The notes below the pieces were generated by a model. That model did no database searches, had not been told where the DNA came from, and was given only the letters and a program-made list of their open reading frames with translations. Below, in pieces: positions 29,570-37,830 of a stretch of DNA of 39,655 bases; position 1 is the first letter of the stretch; each line of letters opens with the position of its first letter. This DNA is from Planctomycetota bacterium (GTDB taxonomy: Bacteria > Planctomycetota > UBA1135). The position numbers and the translations under genes were made by a program. The stretch lies in contig JAJFFB010000137.1 in assembly GCA_021776925.1 (NCBI GenBank), forward strand, positions 1 through 39,655, written 5' to 3'.

Positions 29570-31984
29570 CTAAGGGCTATCAGAATTGAGACGCAATACT
29601 GAGCGCGTGGCCTCCTCGATGGCGGTGTCGCTCCAGGGAACCTGGCGGGTGGCGCCATCCAGATAGAGCGGGATCTGGTCGTCGTAGTGGGGATCCTGGA
29701 AGTGGCCGGACTGGCCACCGGGCAGCACCGCGCGCGAATGGTCCCAGTCGCCGCTGACCCACACCGCGCGCATCGACGGGCCCCAGACGATCTGGCGCCA
29801 GTCCTTGGCCACGCCGCCGAGACCGTTGACCGTGGTGGGCGAGCCGGGCATGGGAAAAGGGCCCCGGGTGAAGCGGCTGCCGAGCAGGGGCACCGCGTCG
29901 AGGTGGTGCGGCAGGGTGAGGTGGTGCAGGTCTTCGCCGTAGCGCCAGTCCTGGGGATCAGAGCCGTAGGAGTCCTGCACCTGCTGCCAGGCGCGGGTCA
30001 GCGCGGTGTGCAGGATCTGCTCGCGGTCTTCGTGTTCGGCGGTGCGCACGTCATCGAACCAGTCGTGACGCATTTCGCCACGCAACAGCCGCAGCAGCTT
30101 GGGGCGTTGCAGGAAGGTGCTTGGCGTCTCCAGCCGATGATGCTCCAGTTCATCGGCGAAACATGCCTGCCACAACGCACGTTCGAAGGACCAGAATAGA
30201 GCGGGCATCCCGCTGAGGCGGTCACGACGGTCCCACGCGTGCAGCGCGGCCAGAGCTTCCCCTGCCACGCCCTCGGCGCTGGCCGGCAGGGTGCGCAGGA
30301 GCACGTCGGCGTAGAGGTCCAGGTCGTCGGTCTGCAGCGCGGCCAAGGACTCTGGTGTCCACGGCGGCACGCCGTCGGTCAAGGGCGTGTGATGAAGCAG
30401 TTGATGGAGGCGGTCGTCGCGGAAAGATGTGTCGTAGTCACACACCAGATCGGCGTCGTGGCCGCGCACCTTGGCGTTGGCGCTGACCAGATAATCCTGC
30501 GCCGGGCGCAGGATGCGCGGATTGTGTTCCGCGCCGAGCAGGCCGTTCCAGCCGTATTCCAGATCCCACCCCGGCACCGGGATGCGGCCGCGTCCGCGCT
30601 TGCGCTGTGGTTGGCGCCCGAACAGCGTCCAGCCGATGCTGCCATCGGCGTGCCCGATGAGGATGTTCTGCGCCGGGGAGTGGAAACGTCCGGCGGCGGC
30701 GACCGCTTCTTCCAGGGTGGTGGCTCGCGCCAGGTCGAGGAAGGGAGCCAGCGGATCGCCGATGTGATGCGCCGCCCACGCCAGGCTGCGCGCCGGCAGT
30801 CCGCGGGCCGGATCCGCGGGCAGCAGCGGACCGAGATCGCTGGTGTGCAGCGTCAGTTGTTGCGGCGCGGCGTCCTTCACCGCGATCTCGACTTCCTGCA
30901 CGCGCAACGGCAGCCAGGCGTCGCCGCGTCGTACCTGGGTGCCTTTCTCGTCGAGCTGTTCGAAGAACAGATCGTTGTCATCGAGCATGACGTTGGTGAA
31001 GGCCCACGCCAGGTGATCGTTATGGCCGAGCAGCACGCCGGGGGTCCCCGGCACCGACATACCGGCAACGCGCAGACCCGGGGCGTCGAGATGGACCTGG
31101 TACCAGATCGCCGGCAGGCGCAACTGCAGGTGCGGGTCGTTGGCGATCAATGGCGCACCATTGGCGCTGTGATTGGACCCGACCACCCAGTTGTTGCTGC
31201 CGCGCAAGCCACCGTCGCCTGCTGTGAAACCACCCCCCTCGCGAGCGCCACCGTCGTCGGCGCGGGCACGCCCGGCCGCTGAGGCGGCAACCGCTTCGCG
31301 GACGTAGGGCACCTCCATCAAACCGGCAGGAACCTCGACTTCTTCACCCACCCAATCCACCAGCGCGTCGCCGCCGAGTTCGCGCAGGATCTGGTAGCGC
31401 TCTTCCTCGGCGCGCTTTTCGACGAAGGAAAGGCTGACCGCGAGCAGGGACGGCACACACATCGAATCCAGCGGTGTCCACGGCTCGGGCTCGAGGCCGG
31501 TGAGATAGAACAGGGGCTGGAGGTCGTCGCCACGCTGTTGCAGCCAGGCGTTGACGCCGGCGCTGTAAGCTTCGAGCAAGCGCAACGTTTCGGCGCTTGC
31601 CGCAGCCAGGGCTTTTTCGGCGATGGCACTCACCTGCAGAGTGAGCATGCGGCGGTCCATTTCCAAGCCGGCGCGGCCGACCACCTCGGACAGGCGCCCG
31701 GTGGCGATACGCCGGTTCAGTTCCATCTGCGCGAAGCGGTCGTTGGCGTGCACCCAGCCGAGCGCGCGCGCCACGTCGTCGACCGAGTCTGCGCGCAGGT
31801 AGGGCACCCCAAATGCGTCGAAACGAATCGTCACGGCGGCATCCAGCGCCGGCAGGGTGGCTTCGCCCTCGCGCTGCGGCAGGCCGCTGTTTTCGAGCCC
31901 ATTGAGGAAGGACCAGCCCTTCCAGGCGATGACCGCGCCGGCCACAAGCAGGATCACAAGCAGGAGACGGCGGCGAGTCAGCAC
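29570..31984 (-). CDS. Penicillin acylase family Ntn hydrolase (S45), membrane-anchored or exported
   Basis: The product has 804 residues, typical for penicillin/acyl-homoserine-lactone acylase precursors. An N-terminal basic stretch and hydrophobic helix (TRRRLLLVILLVAGAVIAW) form a signal peptide or anchor. Residues ~50-250 match the alpha chain (VTIRFDAFGVPYLRADS, LGWVHANDRFAQMELNRR, GRLSEVVG). The self-cleavage site is GSNNWVVG with Ser263 as the nucleophile of the beta chain, followed by NDPHLQLRLPAIWYQVHL. Later motifs include SPAQNILIGHADGSIGWT and GSPTTVNG near the C-terminus. The reaction is hydrolysis of an amide; the natural substrate is unknown, with acyl-homoserine lactones or N-acyl amino acids possible. 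The start is a GTG at 31984; no in-frame ATG gives the signal segment. The neighbouring gene diverges 68 bp away. Confidence 0.88.
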   Translation of the reverse strand: MLTRRRLLLVILLVAGAVIAWKGWSFLNGLENSGLPQREGEATLPALDAAVTIRFDAFGVPYLRADSVDDVARALGWVHANDRFAQMELNRRIATGRLSEVVGRAGLEMDRRMLTLQVSAIAEKALAAASAETLRLLEAYSAGVNAWLQQRGDDLQPLFYLTGLEPEPWTPLDSMCVPSLLAVSLSFVEKRAEEERYQILRELGGDALVDWVGEEVEVPAGLMEVPYVREAVAASAAGRARADDGGAREGGGFTAGDGGLRGSNNWVVGSNHSANGAPLIANDPHLQLRLPAIWYQVHLDAPGLRVAGMSVPGTPGVLLGHNDHLAWAFTNVMLDDNDLFFEQLDEKGTQVRRGDAWLPLRVQEVEIAVKDAAPQQLTLHTSDLGPLLPADPARGLPARSLAWAAHHIGDPLAPFLDLARATTLEEAVAAAGRFHSPAQNILIGHADGSIGWTLFGRQPQRKRGRGRIPVPGWDLEYGWNGLLGAEHNPRILRPAQDYLVSANAKVRGHDADLVCDYDTSFRDDRLHQLLHHTPLTDGVPPWTPESLAALQTDDLDLYADVLLRTLPASAEGVAGEALAALHAWDRRDRLSGMPALFWSFERALWQACFADELEHHRLETPSTFLQRPKLLRLLRGEMRHDWFDDVRTAEHEDREQILHTALTRAWQQVQDSYGSDPQDWRYGEDLHHLTLPHHLDAVPLLGSRFTRGPFPMPGSPTTVNGLGGVAKDWRQIVWGPSMRAVWVSGDWDHSRAVLPGGQSGHFQDPHYDDQIPLYLDGATRQVPWSDTAIEEATRSVLRLNSDSP

Positions 31985-32052
31985 GCATTGATTATGCAGA
32001 CCGCGCCGCTCCAGGCTAGCGTGAGGAGAGCCGCCCTCCGCTACCCTTGAGC

Positions 32053-32589
32053 ATGCCGATTCCCGCCATCCGGCCGCGCTTCCGTCTGCAACTCGATCTT
32101 GACTCGGGCGAGGTCATGCAACGCCTGCAGAGCCTGGTGCACGATCCGTCGATCCCGTGCCAGGGCCTGGTGGCCGCGCAGCAGGGCCACGTCGACCTGC
32201 GCGTGCCCGAGGCCGACCGCCACCTCTGGTCCCCCGCCTTGAGTGTCGAGGTGGTGGGCACCGGACCGCAGAGCAGCGAGGTCCGCGCCATGATCGGACC
32301 CAACCCGGCGGTGTGGACCGGGGTGGCCTTCTGTTATCTGGGCCTGGGCTGCGGCGCGCTCTTTCTGCTCACCCTAGGGGCGGTACAGCTCGGCCTCGGC
32401 AACACCGCGTGGGGTCTGCCACTGGCGGCGGTCCTACTCGCACTGCTCGGCGTGGTGTGGTGGTTCTCGCTGCAAGGCCGCAAGTGGGCGGCGCCGCAGG
32501 CCGCGGTCCTGCGCGCTCTGCTCGAGCAGACGCTGCTGCCCGAGGCCGACGAGAAGCAACTGCAGGCCGCCGACCCCTATCGCGAATAA
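32053..32589 (+). CDS. Two-helix membrane protein, function unknown
   Basis: The 178-residue product is not recognised. An N-terminal soluble part of about 85 residues (RFRLQLDLDSGEVMQRLQSL) is followed by two transmembrane segments, about 91-115 and 119-140 (AFCYLGLGCGALFLLTLGAV; PLAAVLLALLGVVWWFSL). A short cytoplasmic tail rich in Ala and Leu ends the protein. The ATG at 32053 is preferred over a TTG two codons earlier. The soluble domain is plausibly an alpha/beta fold but cannot be named. The gene is divergent from the acylase and overlaps the 3' end of the metallo-beta-lactamase-fold gene by 13 bp. Confidence 0.7.
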   Translation: MPIPAIRPRFRLQLDLDSGEVMQRLQSLVHDPSIPCQGLVAAQQGHVDLRVPEADRHLWSPALSVEVVGTGPQSSEVRAMIGPNPAVWTGVAFCYLGLGCGALFLLTLGAVQLGLGNTAWGLPLAAVLLALLGVVWWFSLQGRKWAAPQAAVLRALLEQTLLPEADEKQLQAADPYRE

Positions 32590-33437
32590 CTCCGGTAGCA
32601 GATCGTCAGCCACTTGTCGGTACCGATGAAGTTCCATTCCCAGTCGGCGAATTCGGCCGGCAGTCCGGCGGCCACACAAGCGGCTTCGTCCATGCCGTCG
32701 GCGATGCGCTCGCGCACGATCGCGCTGGTTTTTTCCAACATGGCGAGCGCGGTGCGCAGGTCTTTGAGCGTCGACAAGGGACCGTGGCCGGGAATGATCT
32801 TGGCGTCGGAAGGCACCCACTCGAGCACCGATTTGACGTTCTTGATGTAGCCCGCCACGTCACCGCCGGAGTCGAGGTCGATGAAGGGGAACATCCCGGA
32901 AAAGAAGTGGTCGCCCATGTGCAAGACCCTGGCCTGCGGGAACCAGACCATCGTGTCGCCGTCGGTGTGTCCGGCCGGGAATGCGATGAGGCGCGCGTCT
33001 TCGCCGTTGAAGTGCAGCTTCACCCCGTCGTCGTAGGTGACGATCGGCAGCGCGTGCTTGGGTGCGGGCGGTTGGCCCTGGCGCCCTTTCTGCATGCGCG
33101 CGCGCACGTTTTCATGAGCGACGATCACCGCGTTCTTGCCGAAGACCGCGTTGCCACCGGTGTGGTCAAGGTGCCAGTGGGTGTTGATCAGGAAGCGCGG
33201 GGCGCTGCCACCGGCTTTTTCGATCGCTTTCTGAATTGCCGGTGCCATGTGCTGGTACTGGTCATCGATCATCAGCACGCCATCCGGACCGATCGAAAGG
33301 CCAATGTTGCCGCCCTGGCCGGTGAGCATGTGGATGTTGCCTGCCACCAGAGTGTCTTCAATGGTGGGTTCCTGGGTATCAGCCAGAGTCAGGCCAAGAC
33401 CAAGAGCGAGACAGCAAGTGAAGGCGGTTCCATTCAT
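32577..33437 (-). CDS. Exported metallo-beta-lactamase-fold hydrolase
   Basis: The 286-residue product begins with a signal peptide (MNGTAFTCCLALGLGLTLAD). The metal-binding signature NTHWHLDHTGGN gives His87, His89, Asp91 and His92. The other ligands are in FPAGHTDGDTMVWF, LHMGDHFFSG and IPGHGPLS. Such proteins hydrolyse esters, lactones, thioesters or beta-lactams; many exported ones of this type resemble quinoprotein-relay or cyclase-like members. The substrate is not readable from sequence. The start at 33437 is favoured by the signal peptide over an earlier in-frame start at 33509. Only 40 bp separate it from the divergent phosphoesterase gene, so their promoters must overlap each other's 5' ends. 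Confidence 0.85.
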   Translation of the reverse strand: MNGTAFTCCLALGLGLTLADTQEPTIEDTLVAGNIHMLTGQGGNIGLSIGPDGVLMIDDQYQHMAPAIQKAIEKAGGSAPRFLINTHWHLDHTGGNAVFGKNAVIVAHENVRARMQKGRQGQPPAPKHALPIVTYDDGVKLHFNGEDARLIAFPAGHTDGDTMVWFPQARVLHMGDHFFSGMFPFIDLDSGGDVAGYIKNVKSVLEWVPSDAKIIPGHGPLSTLKDLRTALAMLEKTSAIVRERIADGMDEAACVAAGLPAEFADWEWNFIGTDKWLTICYRSYSR

Positions 33438-33477
33438 GGCCCCAGAATAACGGCAATAAGTCATACTGGAAGACGTG

Positions 33478-35748
33478 ATGCTGCGCACACTCACCCTGCT
33501 GTTGGCCACCTTCGCGCTCGGCTTCCTGACCGCACCCCCAGCCCAGGATGACGCGGAATGGACCTTGGTGGTCCTACCCGATACTCAGTACTACAGCCGT
33601 AGCCATCCGTGGCTCTATGAGCGCCAGACGCAGTGGATTGCCGACCACAAGGACGAGTTGAACATCAAGTTCGTTATTCACGAAGGCGACGTCACCAACG
33701 ACAACACCCACGCGCAGTGGCGCGCGGCCAGCGACGCCCACGCCATCCTCGATGCCGCCGGGGTTCCTTATTCCCTGCTGACCGGCAACCACGATCTGGG
33801 GCCCAGTGGCAACGGCAGCAATCGGTCGACGCTGATGAACGAGCGCGCCTACTTCCATCCGGACCGATTCCGCTCGATGCCGACCTACGGCGGGCAGTGG
33901 CTGGTCGGGCACAGCGAGAACAACTACCACACCTTCAGCGCCGGCGGGCGCAAGTGGCTGGCGTTGTCGCTCGAGTTCGGACCGCGCGACGCGGTGCTGG
34001 CGTGGGCCAACCAGGTGGTCGCCGATCATCCGGGGCATACGGTGCTGATGTCCACGCATGCCTACACCCACATCGACGGCACCCGGCAGGACTACGCCAA
34101 CCGGCCCAACCAGGGCGGCACGCCCCATCACTACGGCGTCGACAACCAGCCCGGCGCGGTCAACGACGGCGAGGAGATGTGGCAGAAGTTTGTGTCCAAG
34201 CATCCCAACATGCTGATGGTGTTCAGCGGCCACCTAGGGGGGTTTTCGGGCCGGCAGATCGCCTACGGGGATCACGGAAACCCGGTCTACGAGATGCTCG
34301 CCGATTACCAGGGAATGGATTTCGGCGGCAGTGGTTATCTGCGCATCCTGCGCTTTCTCAAAGATGGGCGCACGGTAGAAGTCTCTTCTTATAGCCCGTG
34401 GCTCGACCTTTACCTGGAAGGCAACGACCGCTTCGACCTCGAACCGACCGACGGCGACGGTCGCGCCTACACTCCTGCCGCCCGCTACCACTGGGACGGC
34501 CCCGGCAGCGGCGCCAACCTGACCATCGACGCAGAGTCGGGTGGCTGGGGCTTGGGGCGCCACGACGAAGGCGACCTGGAACCGCGCCAGTGGGCGCGTG
34601 GCTTTACTTTCGCTCAGGGCGTGCTGATGGCCAGCGTCGCCGAAAATGGGCGCGACCACGGTTTCGGTGCGGAATACGCAAGCGCCAGCGCGGTACTCAG
34701 GGGCAATTGGTTCAGTTCCAATTTCATCAGCGTGGCCACGCGCGCCGCCGGACCGATCAGCGCCACCGGAACGGTGCCGCTCAACGTTGACGTTGCCAGC
34801 GTTTTCTTTCCCTATGCAGGCGGCTGGAGCGGAGGGCATTTTCGTGCGACGGGAACCACCGCCAAGGGCCGCACCCTGGCAGCCAGCTCAGGGCTGGACA
34901 TCGGGCATTTCGACGAATTCGCGGATGGCCGTGTGCGCATCGAAGTGCCTGGGACGACGGCCACCAGCGAGGGCATGTTGTTCACCCTCAGCGCCGGCAA
35001 TGGCGACAACACCACCAGCACCTCGCCGCTGCCAGGCGGCGGTGGCTGGGAGGTCGCAGTACGCGACAATGGCGGCGATCTGACTCAATTCGAACGCGAC
35101 AGCTTCAGCTTTGTCTACCTGCCCTTCCACGCACACGGTCTGGTCGGCGGACTCATTGACGAAGATGGTTCGGTGCTGCGCTCCGCCGGCAACTTCGCGC
35201 TGCAAAGAACCAGCACGGGGCGTTACCAGGTCACCATCCCGGGCGAAGATGCGAGCAGCGGGGTCCTCTTGCTGACCGTCTGCCACGACCGCGCTGGCTA
35301 CCCGGACGACAAGCTCCTTTCCTATGAAGCCACGTCCACCGGCTTCATGATCGAGTCGCGCGACCTGCCGGATCTACAGCTGGAAGACACCGGCTTCCAC
35401 TTCGCCTTCGTGTCCTACGAACGAGGCCTGGCGCTGCACCCAGTTCTCATCACCCGCAACGCGGTCGCCGGCCAGCCTCTGGAGATCCAACTCCACTTTG
35501 CCACGCCCGGAGGCCCGGTCCTGGTCGCCGCCGCGCTGGAAAGCGACCGCCCGAGGGTGACTTCTTTCGGCACCGCCTACCTGACCCGCGGTTTCACCGA
35601 AGTGCACAAGGTTTGGCCCGACGCCGATGGCCGCGCGCTGCTGAGGGTCGATCTGCCGGCCGCGTTGCAGGGCCGGGGCCTGTGGCTGCAGGCCTTGGAC
35701 AGCGGCGCTGGCACGCTGAGCAATTTCCTGGCGCAGACGGTCGAATAA
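33478..35748 (+). CDS. Secreted calcineurin-like metallophosphoesterase
   Basis: The 756-residue product has a signal peptide (MLRTLTLLLATFALGFLTAPPAQ). The phosphoesterase domain covers about residues 25-310 and shows its five blocks: PDTQYYS, HEGDVTND, LTGNHDLG, MSTHAYTHI and FSGHLGG. DTQ in place of DxH in the first block occurs in several secreted members. Residues ~330-650 are a beta-rich region with no family I can name. The last ~100 residues (QPLEIQLHFATPGGP to FLAQTVE) resemble the C-terminal domain at 6182-7534 and 2-427. ATG 33478 has GGAAGA 4 nt upstream; the GTG just before it is less likely. The stop codon lies inside a duplicated 45-bp stretch. Confidence 0.87.
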   Translation: MLRTLTLLLATFALGFLTAPPAQDDAEWTLVVLPDTQYYSRSHPWLYERQTQWIADHKDELNIKFVIHEGDVTNDNTHAQWRAASDAHAILDAAGVPYSLLTGNHDLGPSGNGSNRSTLMNERAYFHPDRFRSMPTYGGQWLVGHSENNYHTFSAGGRKWLALSLEFGPRDAVLAWANQVVADHPGHTVLMSTHAYTHIDGTRQDYANRPNQGGTPHHYGVDNQPGAVNDGEEMWQKFVSKHPNMLMVFSGHLGGFSGRQIAYGDHGNPVYEMLADYQGMDFGGSGYLRILRFLKDGRTVEVSSYSPWLDLYLEGNDRFDLEPTDGDGRAYTPAARYHWDGPGSGANLTIDAESGGWGLGRHDEGDLEPRQWARGFTFAQGVLMASVAENGRDHGFGAEYASASAVLRGNWFSSNFISVATRAAGPISATGTVPLNVDVASVFFPYAGGWSGGHFRATGTTAKGRTLAASSGLDIGHFDEFADGRVRIEVPGTTATSEGMLFTLSAGNGDNTTSTSPLPGGGGWEVAVRDNGGDLTQFERDSFSFVYLPFHAHGLVGGLIDEDGSVLRSAGNFALQRTSTGRYQVTIPGEDASSGVLLLTVCHDRAGYPDDKLLSYEATSTGFMIESRDLPDLQLEDTGFHFAFVSYERGLALHPVLITRNAVAGQPLEIQLHFATPGGPVLVAAALESDRPRVTSFGTAYLTRGFTEVHKVWPDADGRALLRVDLPAALQGRGLWLQALDSGAGTLSNFLAQTVE

Positions 35749-35822
35749 GGGGATCCGGCGGCGACCATCGAAGCGCGGCAGACGGTCGAATGAGGGCGCT
35801 CGGCAGCGACGATCGAACCGCC
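35733..35822. repeat. Two 45-bp direct repeats spanning the phosphoesterase stop codon
   Basis: Copy one (35733-35777) and copy two (35778-35822) match at 36 of 45 positions and abut exactly. Both contain GCAGACGGTCGAAT followed by an in-frame stop, TAA in the first and TGA in the second, so the last codons of the gene were duplicated. Confidence 0.85.
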
Positions 35823-35868
35823 GCGGCCTTGGCCCGTTAGAATCCGAGCGACCCCGTTGCCGAAAACC

Positions 35869-37668
35869 ATGAAGCCCACCACCCTTCTGCCCCTGCTTGC
35901 CCTCTTCCTTCCGGCCTGTTCCGACGCGGAGGAGCCCGAAGAAACTGGCTACGAGATCGAGGACGTGGAATCCAGCCGCGGCATGGGCGGCTCCGGCTTC
36001 GGCGGTTGGCAGGACTGGTGGGCACTCAACCGCGAGGATTATCTGGCCGTCCATCAGGAGCGGGAATCGCCGTCGACCGCAGTCAACGCCACCAACGCCA
36101 GCGCCACCGTCGACGCCGGAGTGCTCGGCCAGATGAACGCCGCCTTCCTCGAGGCGGTGAACGACTCGAACGACGCCGAAATCGCCGCCGCCGCGATGAT
36201 CGCCCTGGCGCGCGGCGGCGGCGATCCCAGCGAATCCATGACCGCACTGAGCGCACGGCTGGCTTCCTCGACGCGCGCCGAATCCCTCGCCGCCACTTCT
36301 GCGCTTTCCCAATTGCGCACCGCCGACAGCCGGCAGCTGCTCCAGGGCATCCTGACCGCGCAGGACAGCGCGCTGCAATATTTCGGGCGCAAGAAAGAGA
36401 TCCCGCTCAACAACCGTGCCTTCGCCGCCTACGGCATCGCACTGCAGGCTCGCTATCAAGCGGATGCGGGGCACAAGCAAGCCGCGGCGACGCTGCTGTG
36501 GGACCAACTGCGGGCCGATGAGTCCTCGGCCGCCGACCTGCGCGTCGCCTGCGTGCTCGGCCTCGGGCTGCTCGATCAAGCGGACCCAGGCATGACCGTG
36601 TCGTGGCTGCAGGAATACCTGGCCAACGAAGACATGGACGAGCAGGTGCGCGCGCACTGCCCGGTGGCGATCGCCGATGCGTTGAGCCACTCCGGCGCCG
36701 GCGCCGCCGAAAAAGCTTCAGCCACGCTGCTCGAACTGCTCAACCAGAAACGCGTCGATCAAAGCATGCGCCTGGGAGTGATCCTGGGCCTGAGCGACCT
36801 TGCCAGCCAGGCGCCCGGCACCGTTGCCGAGGTCAGCGAGACCATGCTCTTCCTCGGCAAGCGTTCGCGCCAACGAGACGAGAAAAACCTGGCGATGATC
36901 GCACTCGGCGAATTGGGTGCGGTGGCCAACAGCGAACGGCGCGAAGAGATCACCGATTTCCTCACCGAGCGTCTGCGCAAGGACACCAAGGCGACCCAGC
37001 CGTGGGCCGCACTGGGCCTGGGAGTGATGGCGTGGCAGATGAAGCAAGGCGGCGAAAGCATCGACGCGCTCGCCATGGAAGAACTGCAGAAATCCTTCGG
37101 CAAGGAAAAGAGCTTGCCGCTGCGCAGCAGCCTGGCGCTGGCCCTCGGCCTCGCCTCCTTCCAATCGGCACGCGAGGATTTGGCTAAGGAGTTGCAGCGC
37201 GCCAAAGACCCCGAGTTCCAGGGATTCCTCGCGCTCTCCCTGGGCATGCTCGGCAACCACGCCGATGCGGTGCAGATTCAGATCCTGATGATGGACAGCG
37301 CGCGGCAGCCGCAGCTGCTCAGCCGCACCGCCCTGGCCCTCGCCGCCAGCCAGTCCACCCAGGTGGTACCGGCCCTGGTCACGATGCTGGCCCCGGCGGA
37401 TGGATCCAAGCCTCGGGTAGCCGAGCAGGCCGCCATTCTTGCCGCCCTTGACCAGGTCGGCGACCAGCACGCGATCGCCGAAGTTTTCGCGCTGGCGCAG
37501 GATTCCAAAGCACAGCAGTCGGTGCGCGCGGCCGCCTTCCAAACCTTGAGCTGCATTCTTGAGCAGGGCGCGAAGCCGTGGGCAGATCCCATCGCCACCG
37601 ATCTGAACTACTTCGCCGCCGTCGAAACGCTGAACTCCGAAGACGCCGGCATCCTCAGTCGTCCGTGA
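35869..37668 (+). CDS. HEAT-repeat lipoprotein
   Basis: The 599-residue product starts with a lipoprotein signal: MKPTTLLPLLALFLPAC, with Cys17 as the lipidation residue after a LPA lipobox. An acidic stretch (DAEEPEETGYEIEDVES) and a Gly-rich segment follow. From about residue 95 the chain is helical throughout, with repeated pairs of the HEAT type (NDAEIAAAAMIALARGG, RSSLALALGLASFQSA, KDPEFQGFLALSLGMLG, PQLLSRTALALAASQST). It is probably an envelope-anchored scaffold for protein contacts; no catalytic motif is seen. ATG 35869 is chosen over an in-frame TTG at 35857 because it gives a compact signal peptide. Confidence 0.8.
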   Translation: MKPTTLLPLLALFLPACSDAEEPEETGYEIEDVESSRGMGGSGFGGWQDWWALNREDYLAVHQERESPSTAVNATNASATVDAGVLGQMNAAFLEAVNDSNDAEIAAAAMIALARGGGDPSESMTALSARLASSTRAESLAATSALSQLRTADSRQLLQGILTAQDSALQYFGRKKEIPLNNRAFAAYGIALQARYQADAGHKQAAATLLWDQLRADESSAADLRVACVLGLGLLDQADPGMTVSWLQEYLANEDMDEQVRAHCPVAIADALSHSGAGAAEKASATLLELLNQKRVDQSMRLGVILGLSDLASQAPGTVAEVSETMLFLGKRSRQRDEKNLAMIALGELGAVANSERREEITDFLTERLRKDTKATQPWAALGLGVMAWQMKQGGESIDALAMEELQKSFGKEKSLPLRSSLALALGLASFQSAREDLAKELQRAKDPEFQGFLALSLGMLGNHADAVQIQILMMDSARQPQLLSRTALALAASQSTQVVPALVTMLAPADGSKPRVAEQAAILAALDQVGDQHAIAEVFALAQDSKAQQSVRAAAFQTLSCILEQGAKPWADPIATDLNYFAAVETLNSEDAGILSRP

Positions 37669-37676
37669 TGCAAACA

Positions 37677-37710
37677 CCAGGGGTGCGGATTATTCCGCCC
37701 GCACCCTTGG
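37677..37710. terminator. Bidirectional hairpin between convergent genes
   Basis: CCAGGGGTGCGG (37677-37688) pairs with CCGCACCCTTGG (37699-37710): 12 bp including one G-T pair, with a 10-nt loop. It begins 9 nt after the HEAT gene stop. No T-tract follows, but stem length and place between two convergent stops suggest transcription termination. Confidence 0.6.
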
Positions 37711-37830
37711 ATTCTCCTGGATCGAAAATTTTCCAATCTGCCCCTTTCTCCCATGGGGCTGTCCCTCCCTTCTTCACGAAGGCGGCCTCATGACCCCCTT
37801 TGTGCTTGTCGTCAGGGCAGCAGGCGCAGC

